From positions 8,393,012 through 8,457,011 of the forward strand of contig OZ024809.1 of assembly GCA_964017045.1 (NCBI GenBank): a stretch of 64,000 nucleotides of DNA. Reading direction: 5' to 3'. Made by a program: the position numbers and the translations under genes. Positions 1 to 11,374 of the stretch are shown here, piece after piece. The DNA is from Omphiscola glabra. Its lineage: Eukaryota > Mollusca > Gastropoda > Lymnaeidae. A model generated the notes under the pieces. The model was not told where the DNA came from. It worked only from the letters and a program-made list of their open reading frames with translations, and searched no databases. Within the stretch, counting starts at the first letter, position 1, and the number at the start of each line of letters is the position of its first letter.

Positions 1-149
1 TTTTTAAGGGAGTCCACAGCCATGTTCCTGTTACAGGATCTTTTTCCGAAGCAAGTGCAGCTATGGTCCTTGTGTTTTTTTCTTTATAAACAAAATCCAC
101 AATTTAAACAAGAAGAACCCTCCGTCTTGACACCCACCATTCATCACGC

Positions 150-500
150 TTTTAACCAATCACCACCTTACGTCTTTAAACCAAATGCTACTCATTCCTT
201 AAACCCATCTCTTTGGCACCCCACACCTTTAAACCCAGCACTACCCCCACCCCACACCTAGAAACCCAGCGCCACACCACCCCACACCTTTAAACCCAAC
301 ACCATTCCAACTCATGCCTAGACACCCACCTCCGTCCCACCCCCACCGCCATCCCAATCCTTTAAGCCCACCACCATCTTATCCACGCCCTTAAACCCAG
401 CACCACCCCACGACTTCAAGCCACCCCCCACCGCCATCCCAATCCTTTAACCCCACCACCATCTTATCCACGCCCTTAAACCCAGCACGACCCACCCCTT
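150..500. repeat. Degenerate C-rich tandem repeat
   Basis: Irregular units built around CTTTAAACCCAGCACCAC, alternating with CACCCC-rich spacers. Copies from 370 to 490 repeat those from 320 to 390 almost exactly (the phrase CCATCCCAATCCTTTAA recurs). The open frame at 22-261 runs through this low-complexity DNA and has no coding character. Confidence 0.6.
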
Positions 501-892
501 TGTTCTAATCCTCGTATTTACACATGTATGAGAGAACAACACGATCGCGTGTGAAAGAAAGTGAAAACAAAAAATTGTCCAAAGAAAACGAATGGGGAAT
601 TAACGCCACAGAGGGGTGTGAAAAATAAAATATTTGAATAATGGGACCTGGAAGCTGAACAAACATAAAAAACATTTTTAAAAAAGAACTTTATTTGAAA
701 GGAGAGTGTTGCTTTGAACAGGGTACATAATTTGATTTTAAACGCGAACCTGTTACCGTCTCTTGCTTTCTCCCGTATTATCATTATTGTTGTTGTCGTT
801 GACGCGATGAGGAAGCTTCTTCCGTAATATTTATAACTTGTCCCCCCTCCACCCACCCTCTAGTGTCAATGTCCGGCACAGAGGTTGAGAAA
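501..892. other. Gene-less stretch, nothing recognised
   Basis: Mostly unique AT-rich DNA. The 112-codon minus frame at 518-856 has no recognisable domain and no splice or start context that supports it. Confidence 0.5.
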
Positions 893-900
893 CTTTACAC

Positions 901-1058
901 CAGTGGTTCTCAACCTGTGGGTCGCGACCCATTTGGGGGTGGAGGACCAAATCCCAGGGGTCGCCTAAGACCATCGTAAAACACATATACTCTACAGTTA
1001 TGAAGAAGTGGCAACGAAAGTACTTTCGTGGCTGGGGGCATAAGGTTAAGAACCACTG
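901..1058. mobile_element. hAT-type MITE, 158 bp
   Basis: The left terminus CAGTGGTTCTCAACC is mirrored by GGTTAAGAACCACTG at the right end. The flanking octamers CTTTACAC (893-900) and CTTTACCC (1059-1066) match at 7 of 8 positions, as expected for the 8-bp target-site duplication of hAT transposons. There is no coding capacity, so it is non-autonomous. The CAGTGGTTCTCAACC terminus is a widespread animal hAT-MITE signature. Confidence 0.85.
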
Positions 1059-1560
1059 CTTTACCCGTTAAAAAGGCTCCTGCATTCATCTGAATATAAA
1101 ATAAGCCGTCCAGAATGTTCCCCACTTACACAGAGAGCGCCGCGTGGGTCACATCAAAACCTGTGTATCGTGCCGTTGTAAGTATTAGCGAAAATGATAA
1201 GTCATACAGTTGTGGCGGCTGTGCATTCGATGATCCGGCGCCGAGTGTAAGCCGCGCCATGCTCTAGTCAAGTTACTATCCTCCATGTCAATTATTTTAT
1301 ACATTTATATGCCCCCTAACAACAATTTAAGTTGATTTTTTCCAAAAAAAAAGTTTATTTCTTCATGGAAAGTTAATTAAAAAAGTAAAATTTGTGTTGA
1401 GTAAAAGCCTGTACTTGACCTAGAGGTGTCCCTGGTCTCCCACCCGTGTTCCCTTTAGTGTAGCACTTGGCAGTAGAACCTTTGTAAAGACGCTATGCCA
1501 AATGTAGACCGATGGTCGTCTGCTCAATAGAGTAGCCCGGCTACATCAACCCTGCCACAC
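1059..1560. other. Gene-less stretch, nothing recognised
   Basis: Unique sequence. A moderately GC-rich patch near 1140-1270 contains no open frame or RNA fold that I can recognise. Confidence 0.4.
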
Positions 1561-1565
1561 ATCTT

Positions 1566-1890
1566 CGTCACATACCAACCCCGCCACACAGTGACCCCGC
1601 CACACAGTGACCACGCCACACAGTGACCCCGCCACACAGGGACCACGCCACACAGTGACCACGCCACACAGCGACCCCGCCACACAAAAACCCATCCACA
1701 CAAAGATCCATCCACACAAAAAACCCGCAACACAGTGACACAGTCACAGTGACCCAGCCACACAGACCCATCCACACAAGGACCCCGCAACACAGGGACC
1801 CCGTCACACAGTGATCCCATCCACACTAAGACTCCGCAACACAGGGATCCCGCCACACAAAGTCCCCCACACAACGACGCTGCCACGCAA
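1566..1890. repeat. 16-bp minisatellite
   Basis: Tandem units close to CAGTGACCCCGCCACA, about 20 copies, degenerating toward the right into CACACAAAGACCCATC-like units. The cysteine/tryptophan-rich minus frames at 1524-1895 are the repeat read through. Confidence 0.85.
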
Positions 1891-2504
1891 CCCAAATAAA
1901 GACAAGATACTTCATAAAAACAATGTAAATTTAAAACGCAATATTCAGCGGAGCATCTACTTTACAACAACCGACCTCTCTAATTTTAGTTCCTAGCATG
2001 CCTCCTAGTGTGCACCCCAACTTTTCCTAGAACCATTGATGTGGTTAGACGAGAACCATTGATGTGTTTAGATAGAAAAGACAAAACGAATAATCGGGAC
2101 ATTTCATTTTAGAAAAAAATGTTTGTTTTTTTAAATTAAAGGGAAATAAGAATAAAAAAGTTCTTTTAGCCCAGGTCTCTGTGAAGCGAAAGACGGAGAA
2201 AAAGGAAAGGGAAATAAACCCATCATGAAAGAAATGCCAGACGATAGATTCCCCGGAGAAGGCAATTGTCTGGAAAATAACTGAAGTTTTCTGACTGGAA
2301 TTGCTCGCTTTCACCGATGGCTGTATGCCGGTTCTCAAACTGAGTCTTCTGAACCCCAGGGTCTATATAATCTGATCCGCTGGGCCTAACAAGTTTGACT
2401 GATCATATCCTCCATATGAATGTGAATGTCTCCTCGGACTTGAATTATATAACCAACCACTTCCCACATATCCCCCACTCCCCAAAATTCAGTGATACAC
2501 CCAC

Positions 2505-2562
2505 ACAGCATCCCACCCATACAGCTTCCCACCCATACAGCTTCCCACCCATACAGCTTCCA
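2505..2562. repeat. Short 16-bp tandem repeat
   Basis: About 3.5 copies of CACCCATACAGCTTCC. Confidence 0.8.
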
Positions 2563-2605
2563 GTCAATAAAGTTCCTTTGGAATAAGTTATATGTTAAAA
2601 CTCAT

Positions 2606-3127
2606 CTGACAAAATCAGTCAGTGTTTGGAGTACGCCATTGATCAACTGACGTCACCAGTCAGTGTTTGGAGTACGCCATTGATCAAATGACATCACCAG
2701 TCAGGGCTTTCGGATATGCCATTGATCATCTGACACAATCTGTCACGGTGTTTGGGGTACGCCATTGCTCAACCGACACCACCAGTCAATGTTTGGAGTA
2801 CGCCATTGATCAACTGACACCACCAGTCAGTGTTTGGAGTATGCCATTGATCAAATGACACCACCAGTCAGTGTTTGGAGTATGCCATTGATCAAATGAC
2901 ACCACCAGTCAGTGTTAGGAGTATGCCAATGATCAACTGACACCACCAGTCAATGTTTGGAGTATGCCATTGATCAACAGACAGCACCAGTCAGTGTTTG
3001 GAGTATGACATTGATCAAATGACACCATCAGTCAGTGTTGGAGTACGACATTGATCAACTGACATCATCAGGATGTTTTGAGTACGACATTGATCAACTG
3101 ACACCATCAGGGTGTTCGGAGTGCGCC
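2606..3127. repeat. 41-bp minisatellite, about 13 copies
   Basis: Units carry the anchors GAGTACGCCATTGATCAACT and CCACCAGTCAGTGTTTG. Copies differ by 5-15%, and the right-hand copies are shortened. Confidence 0.9.
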
Positions 3128-3561
3128 ATTGCTTGGCTTGTGTTATTCTACAAACATGCCCCCCCCCTGCAATTGGAGCGGACTGCTGGCACGGGTAATG
3201 TCCCTGTCAACACTGATTACACTAAGTTGTTATGGTGCTCCTCATAACTTGTTCCAAAACAAGGATTGGAGGTGTGAGGCATTGCGATGGCGACTCCAAA
3301 GTTTTACTTATTTTTAAAAAAATTGAACTTTCGTATTGGTTTTTGAGTAGACGGAAAAAGCTAGACACTTCTTTGGGCCTTTCCTTAAAAAAGAAAATGA
3401 TCGAGAGGTTGCAAATGACCCCTTTAGACTACACACCCATCCTCCCTTCCGCACCTCAGACCTGTCCCCGACCTGTTACGACTCTTACCTGTCATATGAC
3501 GTCACACATGTACTTTTATCGTGTTTAGCAGGTTAGATCCAATTATTATTCACGAGACGGT

Positions 3562-3765
3562 GAACATTTTGATAATTAATCTTGAGTAAGTGAACATTTT
3601 GATAATTAATCTTGAGTAAGTGAACATTTTGATAATTAATCTTGAGTAAGTGAACATTTTGATAATTAATCTTGAGTAAGTGAACATTTTATTAATTCAT
3701 ATTGGGTAAGTGAACATTTTATCAATTCATATTGGGTAACTGAGCATACTGATTATTCAACTTGA
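3562..3765. repeat. 30-bp minisatellite, about 7 copies
   Basis: Units anchor on GTGAACATTTTGATAATTAA followed by TCTTGAGTAA. The first four are identical, and the last ones diverge (ATTAATTCATATTGGG variants). Confidence 0.9.
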
Positions 3766-4267
3766 GTCACTTAATATTGTGTTGATTGCGCTAAAAACAA
3801 AAAAATTGTAAAGAAGTGGATGAGACTTGGATGTTTTGGTTCCTACTCAAGTGAAAAATAGACTGAAACTGAAAATGTCAGAGCAGTGTATTATTTTGTC
3901 TTCATTTATTTGGATGGGCAATGTCAGTCTGAGAATGTAACTATCAAGATGGAATGTGATAGGAAAAAAAGTTTTTACATCGGCTCCGCCATCTTGTCGC
4001 CGAGTTATCGCGTGCACCCCATTGACCTATGTTTTAACGTTACCGGACCAACTGTTGTCTGTGTTTTGGGTGGTGAAACATGACATATAACTATAATAAA
4101 AACGAAAAGACGAGGGGGGGGGGCATGAAGCAGGTGGTTTCATCTTGGGGCGCCAGATGAAAGCCGGTGCAACAGAACGGGATGAGCCGGTGCATTGTGG
4201 GTTATTTCTGGTTATTCATGGAATTTCAAGCATCTTCGTTGCAAATACTCAGCTATCAGAGGAGTGG
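3766..4267. other. Gene-less stretch with an unsupported open frame
   Basis: A 65-codon plus-strand frame (3886-4083) contains several cysteines but has no recognisable domain and no neighbouring exon; I do not call it a gene. A segment near 4163-4195 resembles 5338-5372 (GGTGCAACAGAA then GGGATGA). Confidence 0.4.
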
Positions 4268-4812
4268 TGGCGGGGGTGGGGAGGTAATGATTGGTGGCAT
4301 GGTAATGATTGGTGGCGTGGTAATGATTGTTGGCGTGGTAAAGATTGGTGGCGTGGTAATGATTGGTGGCGTGGTAATGATTGGTGGCGCGGTAATGATT
4401 GGTGGCGCGGTAATGATTGGTGGCGCGGTAATGATTGGTGGCGCGGTAACGATTGGTGGCGCGGTAACGATTGGTGGCGTGGTAACGATTGGTGGCGTGG
4501 TAATGATTGTTGGCGTGGTAACGATTGGTGGCGTGGTAACGTTGTTGGCGTGGTAATGATTGTTGGCGTGGTAATGATTGGTGGCGTGGTAGTGATTGGT
4601 GGCGTGGTAGTGATTGTTGGCGTGGTAGAGATTGGTGGCGTGGTAGTGATTGGTGGCGTGCTAATGTTTGGTGGCGTGGTAGTGATTGGTGGCGTGGTAA
4701 TGATTGGTGGCGTGGTAGTGATTGGTGGCGTGGTAGTTATTGGTGGCGTGGTAATGATTGGTGGCGTGGTAATGAATGGTGGCGTGGTAATGATAATTGG
4801 CGGGGTAATGTG
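4268..4812. repeat. 18-bp minisatellite, about 29 copies
   Basis: Units of GGTAATGATTGGTGGCGT with GATT/GTTG and GGCGT/GGCGC variants. Because 18 is a multiple of 3, the array is open in several frames on both strands (239- and 188-codon frames), giving repeats such as GNDWWR. These are repeat translations. Confidence 0.95.
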
Positions 4813-4907
4813 CAACTGTTATCGTATGGAAATAACCGGACCTCGTCAATATCGTTGGCCATGAACGTCATGTGACTGAAGGAAATTAAGTTCTGTGTAC
4901 AGTGTTG

Positions 4908-5106
4908 GGCACTGTTTCTCAAATTTTTGACATCTGTGTACCCCTGTCTATAATTTTCGTAACACTGTCTACCCCTCATTAAAAAAATGCAAATATTTAA
5001 ATAACAATATTGAAATATATTAAGATTTATTTTTGCCTTTGCAGCACGTACCCCCACCAAAATTCTTCCCGTACCCCCAGGGGTACGCGTACCGCAGGTT
5101 ATGAAG
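4908..5106. mobile_element. Degraded hAT-type MITE
   Basis: The left end CACTGTTTCTCAAA resembles a hAT terminus. The right part contains the paired GTACCCC/GGGGTACGCGTACC segment that lies next to hAT-MITE ends in many animals. The right terminus has decayed and I see no clean target duplication, so the boundaries are approximate. Confidence 0.5.
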
Positions 5107-5435
5107 ATAGCCCATATATTTTAAGCTGCTGGAATGCTTGGAATAAAAGAAGAAGCAAAAAGACGTTTACACTTAACTTCACATTTTGGAATTATAGTTC
5201 AGCTCAAAGTTCAACAATTTAAAAAGTTAAAAAGGCACACATCAGTGACCCCCAAACACCACTGATGCTGTCTCAAAATGCCCTAGGGGCGTTCTGTGGA
5301 CAATTCGGTCCCGAAATACACTTGGCGTAGTGTGGTGACCAGCGGTGCAACAGAATGGGATGACCCGGTGATTAATTTCTGTGTGGTGTGGTGACCAACG
5401 GTCCCGAAATGACCTTGTGGTGGCGTGCTGCCTAG

Positions 5436-5598
5436 CAGTGGCGTAGCGGACTTAACTCGCGCCCGGGGCACAATACCTTTTTAGCGCCCCCATTCGAAAA
5501 CGATACAATATTATATGTAAAATATACCATTTGGCACCCCTTTGTGAGTAGCGCCCGGGGCATGATGCCCCCCTTGCCGCCCCCTCGCTACGCCACTG
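5436..5598. mobile_element. hAT-type MITE, 163 bp
   Basis: Perfect 12-bp terminal inverted repeats, CAGTGGCGTAGC and GCTACGCCACTG, flanked by a perfect 8-bp duplication CTGCCTAG (5428-5435 and 5599-5606). Internal subterminal segments (GCGCCCGGGGCA, twice) are also repeated. There is no open frame. Confidence 0.93.
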
Positions 5599-5727
5599 CT
5601 GCCTAGTGGTCATTGGATAACGATAAAATCACAGTCATTGATTATAATCTCACTACACTGACACTAATACTACTCTTGACACTGCCACTGACAAACTAGG
5701 AATTGCTCTAACTACATAACTCTCAAC

Positions 5728-6829
5728 TAGAGGCCGACCGAATTTCGTTTTCGGCACCGAAAGTTGCCATTAATATCACTTTTGGTGTAGTCTTGGTTTC
5801 GGACCAAACAGAAAAGTTAACTTTCGGTTTCGGTCGAAAGTGGTTGAGGCCAGAAGTCAGACTGACACTCTGACGTCCGGCAATCCGATATTCATGATGG
5901 CTCGGCGTCTCGCTGTCATCCTGATATGATATATGACTAATCTTCTGCGAACACTGCTCACAGCTGCATCAAGACCTACTGTCATCCTGATACGATACAT
6001 GACTAATCTTCTGCGAACACTGCTCACAGCTGCATCAAGACCTGCTGTCATCCTGATATGATGCATGACTAATCTTCTGCGAACACTGCATCAAGACCTA
6101 CTTGTCCAATATTTCCAACAATTTAATTTCAATTAGGCTTAGGTAAAGGAGGGTAGTGTTTATATCACTAGGGCTTACCTGGGTCCGGGTATTTTAGTAT
6201 TAAAACTTATAAAATCTAACGTTGCTGTTAGGAGCAGTTGAGAATGCAATTAAAAAAATGTCTAGATCCATAAGAAAGCGTGTATTAAAAAAGATGTATG
6301 GTTTACCGGAACAAAGAGTTCATTCAAGGCTTATGTGTGGACATTTTAATGGGCCATAACAATATAAAAAAATATGAAGGCTAAGCTTTCGATCAATGCC
6401 GACAAAAAAAGTAGCGTTGTAATTATATCATAAAAAGGCGCACAGTGGTCTATCTTGCATTAAATTTGCGGCCCCAAAGTCACAATTTTTGTACTCACCA
6501 TACTACTTTATTACATTTGTAACAACTTTAAATTACGTTTTAATTCAAATGGACAAAGCCAAAGTATCCATCAGATCTTTATCTATTAAAATTGACGATA
6601 ATGTCATTAAGCAAACAAAAAAAAAAAAAAAAAAAATAAATATTCATACTTTCCCCCCATCATTTTCGATGTACGCAAATGTACACGCGAACGTGTTTTA
6701 AAAAATCTACATCTTCAGTTTCGGCCGAAAGTCTCATTAAGCATTTGGGTTCGGTTTCGGCCAAAAGTCATATTTATCTTTTGGCTTTGTTTCGATCGAA
6801 GTCAGAAAATCCCATTCGCTCGGTCTCTA
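5728..6829. mobile_element. Longer hAT-type element, 1.1 kb, non-autonomous
   Basis: The left end TAGAGGCCGACCGAAT pairs with the right end ATTCGCTCGGTCTCTA (two mismatches). The flanks CTCTCAAC (5720-5727) and CCCTCAAC (6830-6837) match at 7 of 8 bases. Subterminal TTTCGGTTTCGGCCGAAAGT motifs occur at both ends. The interior holds a 66-bp triplication (5913-6100) and no intact transposase; a short stretch near 6250-6360 could be a decayed coding remnant. Confidence 0.8.
5913..6100. repeat. 66-bp triplication inside the hAT element
   Basis: Three copies anchored on GACTAATCTTCTGCGAACAC and CTGCATCAAGACCTAC. The third copy lacks part of the CTGCTCACAG segment. The minus frame at 5857-6066 is a translation of this repeat. 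Confidence 0.9.
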
Positions 6830-7004
6830 CCCTCAACATCACTTAAACATTACAACGTGCACCCTCGGTCTCTACCCGCAACACCACTTAAACATTACAA
6901 CGTGCACCCTCGGTCTCTACCCTCAACACCACTTAAACATTACAACGAGCACCCTCGGTCTCTACCCTTTACACCACTTAAACATTACAACGTGCACCCT
7001 GCGT
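6814..7004. repeat. 45-bp tandem repeat containing a transposon terminus
   Basis: Four copies anchored on CTCGGTCTCTACCC and CACTTAAACATTACAACG. The first copy contains the right terminus of the hAT element ending at 6829 plus its flank, so the unit spans the element-host junction. Confidence 0.88.
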
Positions 7005-7049
7005 TCACGCAGCATTTACGCAGCTCACTTGTTTATAGACCTGGCATAA

Positions 7050-7955
7050 CCCGACCAATCACAGCTGTCCCGACCTATCACAACTGTCCCGACCAATCAC
7101 AACTGTCCCGACCAATCACGACTGTCCCGACCAATCCCAACTGTCCCGACCAATCACGACTGTCCCGACCAATCCCAACTATCCCGACCAATCCCAACTG
7201 TCCCGACCAATCCCAACTGTCCCGACCAATCCCAACTGTCCCGACCAATCCCAACTGTCCCGACCAATCCCAACTGTCCCGATCAATCCCAACTGTCCTC
7301 CCGACCAATCCCAACTGTCCCGACCAATCACAACTGTCCCGATCAATCCCTATTTGCCCGACCAATCACAACTGTCCCGACCTGTCCCGACCAATCACGA
7401 CTGTCCCGACCAATCCCAACTGTCCCGACCAATCATGACTGTCCCGACCAATCCCAACTGTCCCGACCAATCATGACTGTCCCGACCAATCCCAACTGTC
7501 CCGACCAATCACGACTGTCCCGACCAATCCCAACTGTCCCGATCAATCATGACTGTCCCGACCAATCCCAACTGTCCCGACCAATCATGACTGTCCCGAC
7601 CAATCCCAACTGTCCCGACCAATCATGACTGTCCCGACCAATCATGACTGTCCCGAGCAATCCCAAGTGTCCCGACCAATCACGACTGTCCCGACCAATC
7701 CCAACTGTCCCGACCAATCACGACTGTCCCGACCAATCCGAACTGTCCCGACCAATCCCAACTGTCCCGACCAATCCCAACTGTCCCGACCAATCCCAAC
7801 TGTCCCGACCAATCCCAACTGTCCCGACCAATCCCAACTGTCCCGACCAATCCTAACTGTCCCGACCAATCCCAACTGTCCCGACCAATCCCAACTGTCC
7901 CGACCAATCCCAACTGTCCCGACCAATCCCAACTGTCCCGACCAATCCCAATAGT
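7050..7955. repeat. 19-bp minisatellite, about 47 copies
   Basis: Units of CCCGACCAATCCCAACTGT with variants (ATCACGACT, ATCATGACT). Between about 7390 and 7640 the two variants alternate, giving a 38-bp higher-order period. The period is not a multiple of 3 and no stop occurs in several frames, so long spurious ORFs appear on both strands. Confidence 0.97.
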
Positions 7956-8217
7956 CATTGCCAAGGCCATTCACCAACTCATAACCAAATACTATTCCAT
8001 ACACAAGCCGACCACTCTCACAAAAGCATTTCATAACAGGACACTTAACCCATAAATGTTTATATTTTAATTAAAAGTAGAAAACCCTAATTGAAAAACG
8101 ATAAAATAAAAAAAACAACATAATCTATTTTTTTATATAACCGCTTCACCCCCACACCTTTTTTTTGGTTGTTGTTTGTTTGCTCAAGTTTAAATTCATG
8201 TCTGTGAATTATTAATG
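7956..8217. other. Gene-less AT-rich spacer
   Basis: No feature recognised between the 19-bp and 42-bp arrays. Confidence 0.5.
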
Positions 8218-8765
8218 TGGGGCACTATCGCCACCAGAAGGACAATCATGGTGACATTATTATGTACTATCGCCACCAGAAGGACAATCATGGTGACATT
8301 ATTATGTACTATCGCCATCAGAAGGACAATCATGGTGACATTATTATATACTATCGCCACCAGAAGGACAATCATGGTGACATTATTATGTACTATCGCC
8401 ATCAGAAGGACAATCATGGTGACATTATTATGTACTATCGCCATCAGAAGGACAATCATGGTGACATTATTATGTACTATCGCCACCAGAAGGACAATCA
8501 TGGTGACATTATTATGTACTATCGCCATCAGAAGGACAATCATGGTGACATTATTATATACTATCGCCACCAGAAGGACAATCATGGTGACATTATTATG
8601 TACTATCGCCATCAGAAGGACAATCATGGTGACATTATTTTGTACCGTCGCCATCAGAAGGACAATCATGGTGACATTATTATGTACTATCGCCACCAGA
8701 AGGACAATCATGGTGACATTATTATGCACTATCGCCATCAGAAGGACAATCATGGTGACATTATA
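8218..8765. repeat. 42-bp minisatellite, about 13 copies
   Basis: Units anchored on ACTATCGCCATCAGAAGGAC and AATCATGGTGACATTATT. Since 42 is 14 codons, the array yields regular 14-residue repeats in two plus frames (for example YYRHQKDNHGDII) and one minus frame. A Met codon is present in most units, but nothing else supports translation. Confidence 0.95.
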
Positions 8766-8943
8766 CTGTTATATCTATAAGATGTTATAGATAAAACAAC
8801 ACAATGTTCGGATTAGTTTGTTTTTTAGAACCACCGGAGTTCGTAAAAGCAAATATTAAAAAAATTGTAAGAACCTTGTCGGGAAACAACTTAATTTCAT
8901 CACAGTCACAAACTACCGGAGAAAAAACTTGTGCAGAGAGAGG

Positions 8944-9378
8944 TAATCTTTGAATATTGATAGTGAGAACATCCACATAGGGCAGAGCGAGGTAATCTTT
9001 AATAGTGAGAACATCCACATAGGGCAGTGCGAGGTAATCTTTAATAGTGAGTACATCCACATAGGGCAGTGCGAGGTAATCTTTAATAGTGAGAACATCC
9101 ACATAGGGCAGTGCGAGGTAATCTTTGATAGTGAGTACATCCACATAGGGCAGTGCGAGGTAATCTTTAATAGTGAGAACATCCACATAGGGCAGAGCGA
9201 GGTAATCTTTAATAGTGAGAACATCCATATAGGGCAGAGTGAGGTATTCTTTAATAGTGAGTACATCCACATAGGGCAGAGTGAGGTAATCTTTAATAGT
9301 GAGAACATCCACATAGGGCAGATTGATGTAATCTTTGATAGTAAGTACATTAACTTAGGGCAGAGCGAGGTAATCTTA
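8944..9378. repeat. Second 42-bp minisatellite, about 10 copies
   Basis: Units anchored on GAGGTAATCTTTAATAGTGA and CATCCACATAGGGCAG. Unrelated in sequence to the preceding 42-bp array despite the identical period. It is also open on both strands. Confidence 0.95.
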
Positions 9379-9499
9379 GATCTGACGAAGACTGCCGTCT
9401 ATGCTGTACGTTACAAAAAAAAAAAGGAGGCGAAAAGTGGGGGTGAGTGGAGGGAGAAGGAGAGTAATCGAATTACGTATAAAAATCGATTTAAACCCG

Positions 9500-9883
9500 A
9501 GGGACGAAAACAGCCCAGGCCAATAGTGCAAAGCATGTACAGACGATAAGTTAAGACAAGTAGAGGGACGAAAACAACCCAGGCCAATAGTGCAAAACAT
9601 GTACAGACGATAAGTTAAGACAAGTAGAGGGACGAAAACAGCCCAGGCCAATAGTGCAAAACATGTACAGACGATAAGTTAAGACAAGTAGAGGGACGAA
9701 AACAGCCCAGGCCAATAGTGCAAAACATGTACAGACGATAAGTTAAGACAAGTAGAGGGACGAAAACAGCCCAGGCCAATAGTGCAAAACATGTACAGAC
9801 GATAAGTTAAGACAAGTAGAGGGACGAAAACAGCCCAGGCCAATAGTGCAAAACATGTACAGACGATAAGTTAAGACAAGCAG
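9500..9883. repeat. 64-bp minisatellite, 6 copies
   Basis: Six almost identical units anchored on GGGACGAAAACAGCCCAGG and CATGTACAGACGATAAGT. Near-identity implies recent amplification. Confidence 0.95.
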
Positions 9884-10149
9884 AGAAATTAAATAAACCA
9901 ACAAGTTGATGTTTCTTGGTTTATTGAAACAAGTTTTGTAACACAGTCAGGAAAAGTTGATGCGTCTGTGTTTATCAAGCATATTTTGTAACACAGCCCG
10001 TAAATTGAATAACTACAAAATTAAATGTTCCTTGAAATAGCAAACAATTGTTTCCTGGGTCTACAATAATACACGAAACTAGGTTATTATTAATGTCACC
10101 TTTATGTCATATATTTATATGTGACAGTAAAATGTGTAATGTAAAAGAG
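9884..10149. other. Gene-less stretch with a diverged 60-bp duplication
   Basis: TTGTAACACAG occurs twice (near 9935 and 9990), each near AGTTGATG-like sequence; this suggests an old short duplication. No gene is seen. Confidence 0.4.
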
Positions 10150-10350
10150 CCAGTAAACTGTGTTAATGATAGGTGTCAGTAAATTAGTCTTATTTATGTG
10201 TCAGTCATAAGTGTTATTTATTCGTCAACACTATGTATTATTTATGTGTCATTAAAACGTGTTATTTATGTGTCAGTCATAAGTGTTATTTATTAGTCAA
10301 CACTATGTATTATTTATGTGTCATTAAAACGTGTTATTTATGTGTTAGTA
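10150..10350. repeat. About 72-bp repeat, roughly 2.5 copies
   Basis: Anchored on GTGTTATTTATGTGTCAGTC and CAACACTATGTATTATTT. Confidence 0.8.
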
Positions 10351-10450
10351 CCATTTCTAACCGGAATACGAGTGGACAAATGCCTCGATATTACAAGACC
10401 CAATGCAGGCTGCTCCGACTAAGACCGAATACATTTTACACCAACGCTTG

Positions 10451-10512
10451 TAGTATAAGACACATTGAATCTTATAAGACACATTGCATCTTATAAGACA
10501 CATTGAATCTTA
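10451..10512. repeat. Short 19-bp repeat, 3 copies
   Basis: Three copies of ATAAGACACATTGAATCTT-like sequence. Confidence 0.75.
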
Positions 10513-10904
10513 CGGTAAAAAGAAAAAGGGGGTGGGGGTGTGGACTTGAACATCTTAGTTTACTTCACTTAATTTATAAAAAAAAAAGCAATCTTTTTCC
10601 TTTGATCAGAAGTATATTTATTTAAGATACATGAGCAGACATCAGGAAACAGTGCTCGTCTCTAACGCTTTTTGATATCTAATTTATCATGCGAGAGTCA
10701 AGACGTACAAAGTCTAATGATGCTCGCAACGCCCCGCCCGCCTTGGGTATTCCCGTCTTCCATTTCTTTACAACCTCACCCCACCCCCTTTTTTTTTATT
10801 ACGCACATGAACGAGCGCGCTCGCGGCCAGACATATTCAATCTTGAGAGAAAGAAAGGTTCTGATAAATGGGAGGCTTCAATCGATCCCACGAGGAAGTG
10901 ATTG

Positions 10905-11170
10905 CCGTGGCTTTCAGTTGTGTGTCTGTGAGGAGCATTTGTCTGTGTGTGAGTGTGTGTGTGTGTTTATTTCTGTGATGAACATTTATTTGCTTGTGCG
11001 TGTTTCTCTGTGAGGAGAATTTATTTTGTGTGTGAGCGTGTGAGGATCATTTATTTGTTTGTGTGTTTTTCTCTGTGAGGAGAATTTATTTTGTATGTGT
11101 GTGAGGAGCATTTATTTGTGTGTTTGTTTGTGTGTGTGTATGTGTGTGAGTGTGTTTGTGTATCGTATTA
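10905..11170. repeat. TG-rich repeat
   Basis: Irregular repeats of TGTGAGGAGAATTTATTTTG interspersed with (TG)n runs. Confidence 0.8.
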
Positions 11171-11374
11171 TCTCTCATTTGTATGCGTCTGTGTTCTCCC
11201 ATTATAATTCAAGATCCGACTCCTTGACTTGGTTAAAAAGATGATTTATTGACCGGAAATGAGAACAAACACAACTCAAAGTCTGGGTCGTCAGGGCTCT
11301 GGAGTCGAACAGGATTTGACAACGATTACACGACTCCATGCCTTGCGTTTAATCATGAAGTAGAAAGAATGAAT

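Noticed and set aside
518..856. 112-codon minus ORF
   Set aside because: Phe/Ser-rich translation of AT-rich DNA without domain or splice support.
3886..4083. Small secreted cysteine-containing protein
   Set aside because: 65 codons with several Cys, but no convincing signal peptide, partner exon or homologue recognised.
4145..4864. 239-codon plus frame with GNDWWR repeats
   Set aside because: Entirely a translation of an 18-bp minisatellite; the opposite strand is equally open.
7050..7955. Apparent Thr/Pro/Asn/Cys-rich repeat proteins
   Set aside because: The 19-bp period rotates through the frames; long ORFs arise only because the unit has no stop.
8215..8790. Three ~185-190-codon frames with 14-residue repeats
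   Set aside because: A 42-bp array is stop-free in several frames on both strands. Units vary by synonymous and non-synonymous changes without bias that I can see.
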